A stretch of 64,000 bases of DNA from Cryptomeria japonica (taxonomy: Eukaryota; Streptophyta; Pinopsida; Cupressales; Cupressaceae): positions 402,952,939 to 403,016,938 of the forward strand of contig NC_081406.1 of NCBI RefSeq assembly GCF_030272615.1, written 5' to 3'. Both the position numbers and the translations under genes were made by a program. Within the stretch, counting starts at the first letter, position 1, and every line of letters begins with the position of its first letter. The notes under the pieces were generated by a model. That model did not search any database and had not been told where the DNA came from. It saw nothing but the letters and a program-made list of their open reading frames with translations. Below are positions 12,081-23,097 of this stretch, one piece after another.

Positions 12081-12980
12081 CTAATCATCGGAATCATATC
12101 TGCAAGATCTGATATGTCTTACATTACCTTCATCAACCTTCACATTAGTACTTTCAACTATCTTTCTCAATCTTTTATTATCACACCGGTAGGTCTTACT
12201 TTTAGTAGAATAACCAAGAAAAAATCCTTCATAACATCGAGCATCAAACTTTCCAAGATCTTCATCTCCTTTGATATAGCATCTACTTCCAAAAATTCTA
12301 AAATATCTAACAGTAGGGGCATGACCAAACCATAACTCATAAGGAGTCTTACCAATATCACCTTTGACATTTACCTGGTTAAGAGTGTATACTGCAGTAC
12401 TCGTAGTTTTTATCCAATACAAATGTAGAACATTTCCTTCTATGATCATGGTTCTAGTAGATTCTTAAATTGTTCTATTCTTTCTTTCTACAATGCCATT
12501 TTTTTGCAATGTCCTAGGAGTAAATAACTAACTCTTAACTCCATGCTCTCCAAAATATGCATTAAACTCACCGAAAGTGAATTATCCACCTCTATCATAT
12601 CTCAGACACTTCAAATTCAATCCAGTCTCAGTTTTAACTATGGTTTTTAAAATATTTAACTTCTCCAACGCTTCAAACTTCTCCTTTAAGAAGGTAACCC
12701 ATATCATTCTTGAATAATCATCAATCAGCAACATGAAATACTTGTCACCCTGTAAGCTTCTCACTCTAGAAGGACCACACAGATTAGTATGCACAAGATC
12801 CAAAAATCCATTAGAATTATACTATTTTCTCTTATAAGTAACTCTTGTTTGCTTCCCTAATTGACATTCCTTACATATCAGATTAGAAGGCTTTATTAAC
12901 TTCGATAGATCTCTCACTACTTGAGTAGAACTTATCTTAACCATGCAATCAAAATTTACATGACACATTCTTCTATGTCA
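12081..12980 (-). pseudogene. Copia F integrase
   Basis: Integrase core remains: LDLVHTNLCGPSRV with the first acidic residue region and FMLLIDDYSRMIWV (12582-12803), then the glutamate region (NGIVERKNRTI) broken by a stop, and GKTPYELWFGHAPTV with GSRCYIKGDEDLGKFD and FFLGYSTKSKTYR (12081-12449). Block order and wording are those of plant Ty1/copia integrases. Multiple stop codons make it non-functional. Confidence 0.85.
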
Positions 12981-13350
12981 TAACCAAATTTAATCAATCT
13001 AAGTAATCAAACAAATTTTACCACCAACATTCAAGTGAAAAATATTAACTTTATTCTTTGTACCTGATGCAATCTTAGTTCCAAAGCTACTCAAGATATC
13101 ACATTTGTCATTCTTGAACTGCAAGTTATATCCCTTATCAACCATTTGACCAACACTCAAAAGATTATGCTTTAAACCTTCAACATACAACACATCATTA
13201 GTATTGTGCTTACCATCAAGATAAATAGAACCTCTATCACGGAATACACAAGCTTTGTTATCACCAATTCTTACAATACCATCATTATACTTTTCTAAAT
13301 TTACAAATTCTCTTATCACCTATCATATAATGAGAGAAACCACTGTCAAT
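12981..13350 (-). pseudogene. Copia F protease and pre-integrase region
   Basis: An aspartic protease active-site motif, VIDSGFSHYM, sits just upstream of the open stretch 12999-13319. That stretch reads GIVRIGDNKACVFRDRG then YVEGLKHNLLSVGQM, the usual copia protease to pre-integrase sequence. The HxxH-like zinc finger follows in another frame (HRRMCHVNFDCMVKI). Confidence 0.8.
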
Positions 13351-13353
13351 TAC

Positions 13354-14450
13354 TCATTCATCTTTCTCCTCAACTTTAGCAGCAAAATCTTTCTCCTCAT
13401 TAATACATCTTGTAGAATCTGTAGTTACAAAATCATCTTCCTTGATAGCAATGAACACAAATTCATCTCCTGAATTTCCTTTATCCCACTCATCATTTGT
13501 CACACCTTCATCAGCAGCATAATAACACTTCTTCTGATATTTATATTTATATAGCTTAAATGGATTCTTAGGATTTCTATCTCTTTCTAGACACCTTGAT
13601 GCAAAATGCCTTATCTTATTACATGAAAAACATTTAAGAGGTAACTTTCCTTCATAATTACCAACACCTTTAGGCAATCTTTTGGCAATAAGTGCTTCAA
13701 GCTCCTCAAGCTCTCTTTTTCATATTCCATCTCTTTCTCAAATCAAGATATTCTTGTAGAACTTTTTCCCGGATCATATCTCTACTTTTTGGAAACAATA
13801 GCTTTAAATGCAAATTCAGTCTTAGGAATAGAGTCTCCAAACTCACTCAGCTCAAAAGTAGCAAGTTGACCAATCAACATTTCTCTTGTCACATTTGTCA
13901 CGGTCTGAATCTCATCAATAAAAATAGCTTTGTTGTTGTAAGAAGGAGGCAAGGATCTCAACACTTTAGCAACAATCTCAGATTCTTCTAATACTCCACC
14001 GGCACATAGGATACCACACACAAGATCATTCACTTTCTACATAAACGAGGTAATGTTCTAATCTTCACTCAGCTTTAGGTTCTCATATTTACCCTTCAAG
14101 CTCTGTAACTTAGCAATCTTCACATAACTATCACCTGCATGCAAGGTCTCCAATTTTATCTAGATTTCATGAGCAGTCTCTAAGTCCATCACATTAGTCA
14201 TTTCAGAATTTGTCAAGGCACTCAACAAAGCTTCCTTAGCTATAATATTGAATTATGCTTCCTTTATCTCATCCAGAGTAGTAGGACCATTCTAAGGAAA
14301 ATTATATACATTCTTAGAAATCTTTCAGTACTCTTCTCCAACACATCTCAAATGATATTGCATCCGATTTTTTTTTAGAGTGTAGTTCATTTCATCAAAT
14401 CTTGGACTATCCTTCTTGAAAGAAAAGGTTGTTATCTTGAATCTTCTCAA
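13354..14450 (-). pseudogene. Copia F gag
   Basis: Copia gag (UBN2-type) remains. 13782-14033 encodes NNKAIFIDEIQTVTNVT-type capsid sequence, and 13354-13677 carries one CCHC zinc knuckle, CFSCNKIRHFASRC, followed by an acidic tail. The N-terminal part up to about 14450 is present but broken by stops. Compare the homologous gag of copia A at 33653-34836. Confidence 0.8.
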
Positions 14451-14477
14451 GCGGTAAAACTTCTTCTGGAGGATCTA

Positions 14478-14491
14478 TCTCTAATACCAAT
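14478..14491 (-). other. Degenerate primer binding site of copia F
   Basis: On the minus strand this reads TGGTATTAGAGA two bases from the LTR, a decayed form of TGGTATCAGAGC. Confidence 0.7.
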
Positions 14492-14967
14492 TGTTGGCAA
14501 TGATGCAACAAACTGAGAGGAGGGGGTGAATCAATTTCCACAAAAACTTACTACAACTTAAACCACAAATCAGATCAAAAAATTAATAGTTAAAGCATGA
14601 AACAACACCACATGAAATATAGTTAAGCTAAATCCTCAACACAAATAACAAAATACTAACCTCACAGGCTACAACAATAAATGTGGATCAAAACAATGTC
14701 AACTAAGACATGGTCTAGACCTAAACAACCACTACAAATATGAAACACCTCCAAGAATTATGCCTTGATCATCCACAAAATACTACCATAGCATAAATGT
14801 CACATAACACAAAGAACATCACCGGATAAGGAAAATCTTCAAGAGCACACACAATAATTAATGCAGGTCGTCAATACGCATAGAACACGATCTAGAAACA
14901 TTCATAAGCAACATGAATTACACCACAACCATAGCAACTTGGATCACTAGAATCATTATCATCTCTC
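14492..14967 (-). repeat. 5' LTR of copia F, part 1
   Basis: Matches the first part of 8586-9951 with an internal deletion of roughly 0.4 kb (the segment equivalent to about 8700-9180 is missing). It is cut at 14967 by element E and resumes at 21620. Confidence 0.85.
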
Positions 14968-15782
14968 TGTTAGGGATTCCACATATACTGAGAGGGGGGG
15001 GTGAATCAGTATCTAACTGGTAATTAGTATTTCTTAACTTAAAACATGCAGAACTTAATATAACAGTTTACCGGTATGCAAGAAATAATGCAATAAATAG
15101 AATCAAGAACATCCACATGAAAAGCACACCATAACACAAGATTTTAACGAGGAAACCCGATGTGGGAAAAACCTCGGTGGGATTTGTGACCCACAATATT
15201 CACTCACTAGCCAATAAGAGAATATTACTTACAATAGGGGCCTGCACATGCAAGAAGTCCAACTGCCTAGAGCTCACTACTCAATGGGAAGTCTCATTGA
15301 CTTACAATAAGGATTATACAAATCCAATATCTTGTATTGCTTTACAATAGCATCTTCAATGCTAGATTCAGTACAGGTTACTGCTCTATTCTTTACATAT
15401 ACCTCATAACCTATATTTCGCACATTAGGTCTACCTAATATTTTCCTTAATGCTTCTACAACACTTATTTCAAATGTCTACAATGATCTCTTTTATATAT
15501 AAGATTCATTTTACAAATTGCCAAGTCGGCTTACACAATTTTACAATAATAAACAAAATATAATATACCAAAATCCTGTCGGCCTCTATGCCGATATACT
15601 TCCTTTCTTTTGTGTCGATGCTGGTGTCCTAAGTGTGATCTGCTGATGCTGGTGCACTAACTTGTCGGTGTAATGCTTTGCCGGTATAATGCCTTGCCGG
15701 TGCCATAAGATTGCAAGGTTGCCATCAATGACAAAACCTTCAATCACATACAATGTCTCATTGGAGTGTGCATATGCCAAAA
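14968..15782 (-). repeat. 3' LTR of element E
   Basis: Starts TGTTAGGGATT; the terminal CA has mutated to AA at 15781-15782. The U5 hairpin is at 14985-15012 and a minus-strand TATA box (TATATAAA) at 15492-15499. Confidence 0.92.
15492..15499 (-). promoter_or_regulatory. TATA box in E LTR
   Basis: TATATAAA on the minus strand, with an identical copy at 21329-21336 in the other LTR. Its position in the LTR fits the element promoter. Confidence 0.55.
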
Positions 15783-15797
15783 ATCTCCCCCTTTGGC
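15783..15797 (-). other. Polypurine tract of element E
   Basis: Minus strand reads CCAAAGGGGGAGAT immediately before the 3' LTR, the plus-strand DNA primer for reverse transcription. A second similar purine tract lies in the 3' UTR at about 15930-15945. Confidence 0.85.
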
Positions 15798-16109
15798 ATT
15801 GATGGCAACACTCATGAGAAATTTCAAAAAGTATCCAAAAATGTGTAGTCCAAAAATATTACCAAAAATGTGAGAGCTCCCCCTATGCATATGATTCCTG
15901 TCCTGTAATTTGAATTTTCTCATCCCACTACTCCCCCTTTGGCATCAATGACAAAGGTTGTCAGGATGTCAGTAGAGTTTGTGGTTTCAGCCTTGTAGCT
16001 GGGTAATTATAATTTGAAAAAGATCTCCCAAAATCAAGTTTATACTATCCATAAACTTCTTGCTATCCTTTATTGTTGTCTCTATTCTCTTCACTGTACT
16101 GGTGAGATG
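15798..16109 (-). other. Element E 3' untranslated region
   Basis: About 310 bp between the end of the second ORF and the polypurine tract, with repeated gccatcaatgac-type motifs and no ORF. Confidence 0.6.
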
Positions 16110-19100
16110 CTACAAGTGCTCTGCTGGTGTTTTGCTTCCCTGTATCAGTGCCTCAGAAATTTCCTTCCACAGAGATGCTAGATAGTCCAATATTGGACTT
16201 AGTTTAGATCTCAAATGTTTTGCCTTATTTATTATCCTTTCTTTCTCTCTATCCAATTTAAGTAGTTCTTCCTCAAAATTTGTTATCTTCTCCTCAAAAA
16301 CTGATAGTGTATCAGGTGAGTTGACAAAACTATTTGCAAGTTTATTGATCTCATCCTGTACCTTGCTCATTTTCTTGTCTATATCTACAGTCAAAAAGTT
16401 TGTTTTACAGGTATCCTTATACAGATTTTTGTACTCTTTCAATAAATTACATAATTGCAGTAGAAGTGTGTCAAAATCTTTATTACAATTCTTTATTTGC
16501 TCATCAAAGAATTTTTGTTTTTCAACTTCTACTTTATCCTTCACTGACTCTTCTTTTATTTTCTTAATGTTTTCTAATATATATTTACACAGTGTATCCA
16601 ATTGTCCTAAAGAATCTTTGTTATCTATATTGCAGTTAGGAGCAATTACCTTCAAAATTGGTAAGGTATCATCAATTGTTTTGTAAGCCTGTGAGTTGCA
16701 GTCGGTTATTTTCTTGATAGAATCAAGTAGTACCTCAGTCACATTGGTTGATTTGTATCCTAATGATGATCCAACAATCTGAGTACCGGTGGAAGTAACC
16801 AAGCTTGTTTTGACCTCTGGTAGGTCTGTTTGTGTCTGCATTTCTTTAAGCACTGGTTTTTCACTAGTTGTTGGTGGCACTGTTTCCTTATGTACATGTT
16901 CCAGCTGTTGTTGTTCTGGAGCCTTTAGCTCTATTTGTTTCTCTGTATGTTTCATTGCCTCAGTCTATGTCTCAGTCTCTACCTTTTATTCTTTATCTTC
17001 TGTCGGTTTCTCCTGTGAGTTATCAGTTTCCTCAGTTATTAGAGGCTCACTAGCCATATTTGTCTTATCTGTTGTATCTTTATCTACCACTATGTTGATC
17101 TTCTGAGTATCAACATCTATAGTATATAGGACTTTAGGATTAGGATTATTATCATCTACATCCATACTCTCAGCTATCGGTTGATCTTCAGTAGTTGTTG
17201 ATTTTACCGGTGGAGTATTTAAAGGAGGTGGGGGTAAGTTGTCTCTAACCTTGATACTTGGTGGTCCACCAACTTTTCCTTTCCCCTTGTCTCTATCTTT
17301 CTGATAAACTTTTATGGGTTTGGGGTTCCTGAATTCTTCTTGTTTTTCTTTCTTAACCAAGAATATATCCCATCCATCTTCTGTTTCCTCTGTCACTTCA
17401 TTTACTCTTCCCACCATTAGTGAAATATGTCGGTGTGCAGTAGAAAATACTGTCTGGTTGGCCTTTGCAATCAAATCATCAATTTCTTGTGGAGAGTTTA
17501 CCAGATATACAACAAGTAGCTTCTCAATTTTTATTTTCTTATCCAATTCTATTACTGTTTGTCTTCTTGCCTCTAGTCTTTTGAATAATTCATCTGGTAT
17601 TTCATTGACTACTTCCATCAAAAACTTCTTGTACATATCCATGTGTAATATAACACTATTTTCAACTTGTTCTTTCTCATCAGTTGTTAGAGTGTCATAT
17701 ATTTTCTCTATGTTCTTCAATTTACCTTCCTCTGTGATTTCATTCAGTAGTATATCAAGAGGGGCCAAGTCTTTGTTTGTCCTTTTCTTCTTCTTGGGTG
17801 TCAATTTCTTCTTTGGTGTGGCCTTTCTTACCGAAGATCTCATTGCTTGTTGCTTTTGCCTTGTCCTCCTAGGAGAGGGTGTGGTTTCCAGTGAGGGATC
17901 TCTTTTTCTTACAATTCTTTTGAAAGTTGCTAGCATGTCACCTTTCGAAGAAGAACCTATCGGTGATAGGTGAGTTTCAGGTTGTGGAGCTGCCAACTCA
18001 TCCTCTGTTATACCGGTTTTCTTTAATACATCTTCTTTGATGGTTTTTGCTTGTCTAGAACCTTTTCTTACAAATTCCTCAACCTTCTTTACTCTTTTCT
18101 TTGATTGTATTTAGCTTTCTAGAGTCTCAGCACTACCAAATACTTCTTCCTTAGGTTCACTGGGGGCTTCTAGAATTGCTTTAGCATATGTTTCAACTAT
18201 GTGATCATCTGTTTCATAGCCCATCTCGGTTACCCAAATTGTCCTTGGGATGACTGCTTCCATCCAGATTTCATCTTTCTTAATCACAAAACATATTTCA
18301 TCTTTGTATTTGTCTACAATCTTTTGTGATAACCTTATTGTTTTCTTCATTTTGGTCTTTAATGCTTGGAAAAAGTCATTTATATTGTTTTCCTTGTTCT
18401 CACCCATGTTTTTGAATAGCTCTGTTAATTGTTTGCCTACCGGTATATCATATCCAAGTTCTTTGTAACCTATACCGAGAACCTATTTTGTTATGTGTAG
18501 CATCAGACATACTAATAGATTTCCAAATCTGAAAGTTCCTTTCTTGTCCTTATTGATCTTTCCAAGGTTGTCAATTAATTCATCCTTTAACCACTCACAT
18601 ATGTCAATTTTTGCATTGTCTGTGACCATGTCATAAGCACTCTTAATGCATAAGCTTGAAACTGAATTGAGTCTATTAGCATGAGTAGCTTTATACCCTA
18701 ATATCATACTAATGAATCTCATATTGATATCTATTACATCATTAACTCTTAGAGACCTCTTGTCGAATGTTGCACCAGTTAGGTTTATAACTAGGTCATT
18801 GGGAACCTTCTTGTTTTTATTTGGTCTTTTACCGGTGGTCGGTAACCCTGTGATAGCTTTCACAACTTCCTTGGTGATCTTGTGGATTGCATCTAACCAG
18901 AAAAATTCTCCATGTACCCTGCTTAAGACTATCCTAATCACATCCTTGGGAAATTCAAGGATGCTAAGGATCTCTGTAAATCCTAGGGTTTCAATGATCA
19001 TGTGTTCATCTTTTACATTGCCGGTTTTATCACATATCACAGTTCTATACATAGTTTTAATTTCTTCATCTCCTAACTCTTCAATGTTGCAGTGGATGTA

Positions 19101-19271
19101 CATTCTGGGGTCTTCAGCATAAACAACTCCCTTAGGGATTTGAGAAAAAGCACCTAAGGTATCATCCTTCTTTGCTATCTCAAGAACTAACTGAAATGCG
19201 GGCCTAGGTCTTTTTATCACTTCAACAATAGTAGGGTTTGCTATGTATTCAATTGCAGAGGAGGATGCCAT
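16110..19271 (-). pseudogene. Element E second ORF, unknown ~1,053-codon protein
   Basis: One reading frame runs from ATG at 19271 to the stop at 16110 and is interrupted only by TAG at 18483-18485, TAA at 18111-18113, TAA at 16986-16988 and a TAG near 16956. I do not recognise the family. Residues 1-262 (MASSSAIEYIANPTIVEV onward) look like a folded domain and align with D's second ORF. About residues 485-500 are strongly basic (KKKLTPKKKKRTNK), a likely nuclear or nucleic-acid-binding segment. A Pro/Asp-rich linker follows near residues 660-720, and the last about 280 residues are Lys/Glu-rich and probably coiled coil. There are no polymerase, integrase or protease motifs. It lies in the place where pol would be. 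Confidence 0.85.
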
Positions 19272-19805
19272 GATTAAATATCTTTTACTGCCTTTAGGAT
19301 GGATGATAGCTTGGAGTGTTCTTGCTTCTTGCTCGAAATGCCTTAGCTCAGAGTCTTCGCGCTCTTCGTAAATTTGAAATCTCGGTGAAGTGAAATGGAG
19401 CCAAAACCTTAATTTTATAGTGTCTTTTTGCCATATACCACATTAATTGCATGCCGGTTAAGTATTCACTTAAAATTGTTTGTCGGTAATAAGTAATTTC
19501 CAACTTCTTATCTCTAACTAAGTGAATAATAGCACATGTATCAATAGATTGCCAAACCCTCAAGGAAATTTTCTTCAATTAGATGAAAAACTTCCAGCCG
19601 GTGGAGCATTGCTCTGTCCTTCCAGTGAAGTATCACTCTGTCCTGCTGGTAAAGCATTGACTGGTTCTACCGGTGGAGGAGTATTCCCAATATTTAGATC
19701 AGCTTTTCTAATCCATTATTTTGAGAATTCTTGCTTAACCTCTTCAACCTTTTCTTTACCTTTCAAGCTAGAACTTTTGTTGTCTACCGGTGTTACTTTA
19801 CTTCT

Positions 19806-20733
19806 ATAGAATTTAGCAATATGCCCAATCTTGTTACATACATAACAAGTTACATTATTTTTCTAAATAGCTTTCCCATAACCTATGTTGGTTTGTGTTC
19901 TGCATTGATTAGATAAATGTCCAAATCTTCCACAAACATAACATCTCACATTCATTCTGTAGTTTTTCAGAGTTGTGACCTACTTTGTTGCATTTAGAAC
20001 ATTGATCGGTGGGTGTGTTGATATTTTGATAATTTATAGGTCTACATTCATTTGCTCTATGACCATACTTATTATAGTTAAAGCATTTTCCATTGAATTT
20101 ATAAGCATTAGGTTGTCTTACCGGTTTGTTGTGATCTTGAGTATTTGCAGTACCAGAGCTTTCACCAACTTCAAAGCCAATTCCAAAAGTGTCACCTTTA
20201 GGTTTTTGATTCTTCAGCAAAGTGCCAAGTTCCTCTGAGCTTTTCTTGAATTTTTCTTTGTGTTGATTTGCAGTTTCTAGTTCTCTTTCTAGGACTTCTT
20301 TTTGTCTCATCATTTCATTTGAGTCATTTTGAGTATGCATCAAATCTGTCTTCAACATGTCATTTTCATAGCTAATTCTTGTGTTCTCATTTGCTGCATC
20401 AATTAGTCTTCTGGTAAATTCTTCTTCATTCTTCTTCCTATCCTCAATCTCTTTGCAAAATCTCATAGTCATATACTGCATTTCATTTTTTGTTGTCATA
20501 TTCTCTTGTTTCAACTTGCTTATGTGATCATTAAGTGATTCCTTTTCATCATTCTCATTTTGCAATCTTTCACAAAGTTCTCTTCTCTTATTTCTTGCAA
20601 CAGTAAGATTTTCTTGAAGTGCCTGAATGATATCCTGAGCTTCTCTTAAGTCATCTTCTAATTTGATATTTTTCAACTTTTCTGCATCATAGTCTGTAAG
20701 AGCTCCTTCCAGTTGCATCATCAGATTTTCCAT
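19806..20733 (-). pseudogene. Element E gag: coiled coil with four zinc knuckles
   Basis: The start ATG at 20733 (MENLMMQLEGAL) is the first after the primer site; longer upstream reading runs into the LTR. Residues about 15-190 are a long heptad-rich coiled coil (KLKNIKLEDDLREAQDII onward). Knuckles follow: CFNYNKYGHRANEC (second Cys replaced by Tyr) and CSKCNKVGHNSEK in this frame, then, after a frameshift, CYVCGRFGHLSNQC (19902-19943) and CYVCNKIGHIAKFY (about 19806-19847). The protein would package element RNA. The long coiled coil replaces the usual copia UBN2-type capsid. Confidence 0.8.
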
Positions 20734-20790
20734 CTTTACCGGTGTCAAGATCTTCCTCAAGTTGTTAGGCTTTTGAAAATAGAGGACCAG

Positions 20791-20804
20791 GCTCTGATAC
20801 CAAT
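20791..20804 (-). other. Primer binding site of element E
   Basis: Minus strand reads ATTGGTATCAGAGC directly beside the 5' LTR, the initiator-tRNA-Met type site shared with copia elements. Confidence 0.9.
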
Positions 20805-21619
20805 TGTTAGGGATCCCACAGATACTGAGAGGAGGGGGTGAATCAGTATCAAACCGGTAATTAGTATTTCTTAACTTAAAACATGCATAACGTAATATAA
20901 CAGTGTACCGGTATGCAAGAAATAATGCAATAAACAGAATCAAGAACATCCACATGAAAAGCACACCATAACACAATATTTTAACGAGGAAACCCAGTGT
21001 GGGAAAAACCTCGGTGGGATTTGTGACCCACAATATTCACTCACTGGCCAATAAGAGAATATTACTTACAATAGGGGCCTGCAGATGCAGGAAGGCCAAC
21101 TGCCTAGAGCTCACTACTCAATGGGAAGTCTCACTGACTTACAATAAAGATTATACAAGTCCAATATCTTGTACTGCTTTACAATAGCATCTTCAATGCC
21201 AGATTCAGTACCGGTTCCTGCTCTGTTCTTTACATATACATCATAACCTATATTTTGCAAATTAGGTCTACCTAATATTTTCCTTAATGCTTCTACAACA
21301 CTTATTTCAAATGTCTACAATGATCTCTTTTATATATAAGAGTCATTTTACAAATTGCCAAGTCGGCTTACACAATTTTACAATAATAAACAAAATATAA
21401 TATACCAAAATCATGTCGGCCTCTGTGCCGGTATACTTCCTTTCTTCTGTGCCGATGTCGGTGTCCTGAGTGTGATCTGCTGATGCTGGTGCACTAACTT
21501 GTCGGTGTAATGCTTTGCCGGTATAATGCCTTGTCGATGCCATAAGATTGCAAGGTTGCCATCAATGACAAAACCTTCAATCACATACAATGTCTCATTG
21601 GAGTGTGCATATGCCAACA
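20805..21619 (-). repeat. 5' LTR of element E
   Basis: 815 bp, TGTTAGGGATC to GCCAACA, the same length as the left LTR. The U5 hairpin is a perfect 7-bp stem at 20821-20850. The right edge meets TSD CTCTC at 21620-21624. Confidence 0.93.
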
Positions 21620-22040
21620 CTCTCTATTGGAGTTCAAGAACATCGTCATAACTGATTGTCAACCTGAAAGATTCACTTGTGGATTTCCAAATCATGAACT
21701 AATCGATCTAAGAACACACATCAATGCCTAGAATACATCCCACACATCCACAACTAATGATATTACAATTTAGGAGAAATATGGAGTACAAACTAGAATA
21801 TCGAATAACCTAAACAACTCAATAACATCCTCAATACCGAACCTCATAACTTGATGAAAACTTTTGTTGAATCAACTATAGATAAGTATATTCATACCCA
21901 TCAAACAACATCATCTCATTTGCATCATACAGGCTAAACCAACTCATTCAATCAAACTACAACACTAGAATACACAAAAAGAATATGTCAACATCAATGA
22001 CAACACACTATTCCAGCAAACTTCTCAATAACATCCAACA
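21620..22040 (-). repeat. 5' LTR of copia F, part 2
   Basis: Continues the copia F LTR after the E insertion and ends CATCCAACA, followed by the TTGAG target duplication of F. The first five bases are the E target duplication. Confidence 0.9.
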
Positions 22041-22045
22041 TTGAG

Positions 22046-22477
22046 AGAATTCTGATGAAACATTTGATCTGGAACAACATGAACCCTTAAGATATCAGTA
22101 TTTTTTTTCCAAAATCTTTGAATGAGGTTCTAAAAGAGAGAATGTATGAGCATTCAATTGAGGAAAAAGGTCTAGAAATGCGGAATCTGTTGAGTGAATG
22201 CATGAATGCACATAAAAACTTATCAACATGTATTGAGGAATTGAGAGATTGTATCTGCAATGCTAGCATAATCTACAAAAATTGTATCTATTGGCTGGCA
22301 GCTGCAGTCAAGCACAAGAGTAAGATTGATTCTGCTGAAAATGAACTCACAAATCTAGGCAAGTCGTTTGATTTTCTAAGTGATAAAGATGGTGAGAAAA
22401 CAAAAAGATTTAATTCTCTTCAAGTTGAGCTCTTATTGTTGCAAAGTCAAAAAGAAGACTTTGTGAGCATGTTTTGA
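22046..22477 (+). pseudogene. Element D second ORF, coiled-coil C-terminus
   Basis: Continuation of D's second ORF after copia F. 22118-22477 is open for 119 codons and is rich in Leu, Lys and Glu. Its KIDSAENELTNLGKSFDFL resembles the corresponding KMSKVQDEINKLANSFV segment near the end of E's second ORF. The frame differs from 8585, so at least one indel is present. Confidence 0.6.
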
Positions 22478-23097
22478 AAAGTTAAGGAGATTGTTGAAGC
22501 TAAGGTAGAGCATTTTTTCAGCATTGCCTGAGAGTGCAATCGAGTATGAGTAGAATCCGTTTGCTCTAGATAATTTTTTCAATTCAATTGAATGAATGTA
22601 TGTATGTGTGTATATATGTATGTGGGTAAGTGCACCAAGATGGTGAACAATTTCATGGACACCAACAAAAAAACTGTTGGGAAAAATGGTGTCTCAACCT
22701 TGCATTTACATGAGGTTACTATTTATAGTAAGTTTTTGTTTGAGTACAAAATGGTGCAAAATTCTCCCTGAATCTTTTGGTTGGCTAGATAAGCATTCTG
22801 ATAAAGTTACATCAGAAGATCACAACTAGTTTTGAGAATATTAAAGTTTTCATTTTGGAGGGGTGTGATGAAAGGTTTAAATTTAATTTTGGGGACTTTA
22901 GAGACCCTGAAAAGTGGTCATAAATGGCGGAGCAATTTATGATGCATTAGATAACTTCGCAAGCTTTCCGACTCTTCTAACAGTTCATCAATAGGTTACA
23001 CAATTCTCAAGTTATAGCCTCCAGAAGTTTGTACTCTTGAAATAGCAAATATAAAATGTATCAGACACATAAATGAGTTGTAAAAGGGAGGGACATG
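22478..23097. other. D-B junction, no gene seen
   Basis: A TATG/TG microsatellite at about 22591-22625 lies where D loses homology to E. After it comes about 470 bp of unassigned sequence up to the copia B LTR. It may be a longer part of the B LTR or a deletion remnant. Confidence 0.4.

Larger units (their letters stand above)
14968..21619 (-). mobile_element. Element E, pol-less LTR retrotransposon
   Basis: A structurally complete 6,652-bp minus-strand element. It has two 815-bp LTRs (14968-15782, 20805-21619), a polypurine tract beside the left LTR, a primer site beside the right LTR, and a perfect TSD, CTCTC, at 14963-14967 and 21620-21624. Inside are a zinc-knuckle gag and a second ORF of about 1,053 codons. 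No protease, integrase, reverse transcriptase or RNase H motif is present in any frame I read. The LTRs differ by a few percent by eye, so the insertion is fairly young compared with its host copia F. Confidence 0.93.
8586..22040 (-). mobile_element. Copia F, complete but decayed, carrying element E
   Basis: Minus-strand Ty1/copia element with 3' LTR 8586-9951, polypurine tract beside it, gag-protease-integrase-RT-RNase H remains from 14450 down to 10414, a degenerate primer site and a 5' LTR at 14492-22040 interrupted by element E. A perfect TSD, TTGAG, flanks it at 8581-8585 and 22041-22045. Excluding E, the element is about 6.8 kb. Each gene carries stop codons or frameshifts. Confidence 0.9.
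1690..22477 (+). mobile_element. Element D, pol-less LTR retrotransposon, split by copia F
   Basis: Visible parts are a 5' LTR (1690-2937), primer site (2940-2951), a gag with four zinc knuckles (3009-3090 and about 6290-7060), and an unknown second ORF (7494-8585 continuing at 22046-22477). No protease, integrase or reverse transcriptase motif occurs in the retained sequence. Gene order and both proteins match element E at 14968-21619, so D and E are one family of non-autonomous elements. Copia F (8586-22040) sits in the second ORF with TSD TTGAG at 8581-8585 and 22041-22045. The 3' UTR and 3' LTR are missing; sequence is lost near a TATG microsatellite at about 22591-22625. Confidence 0.75.

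Noticed and set aside
15162-15350. Small plus-strand ORF (MGKTSVGFVTHNIHSL) repeated at 20999-21187
   Set aside because: It lies in the R-U5 part of both E LTRs, antisense to the element, and exists because the LTR is duplicated.
17314-17973. 219-codon plus-strand ORF rich in Ser and Phe
   Set aside because: It is antisense to the Lys/Glu-rich second ORF of element E; reverse-strand frames of such sequence stay open by composition.
20734-21033. Upstream extension of the E gag frame by 100 codons
   Set aside because: It runs through the primer site and into the LTR; the biologically sensible start is the ATG at 20733.
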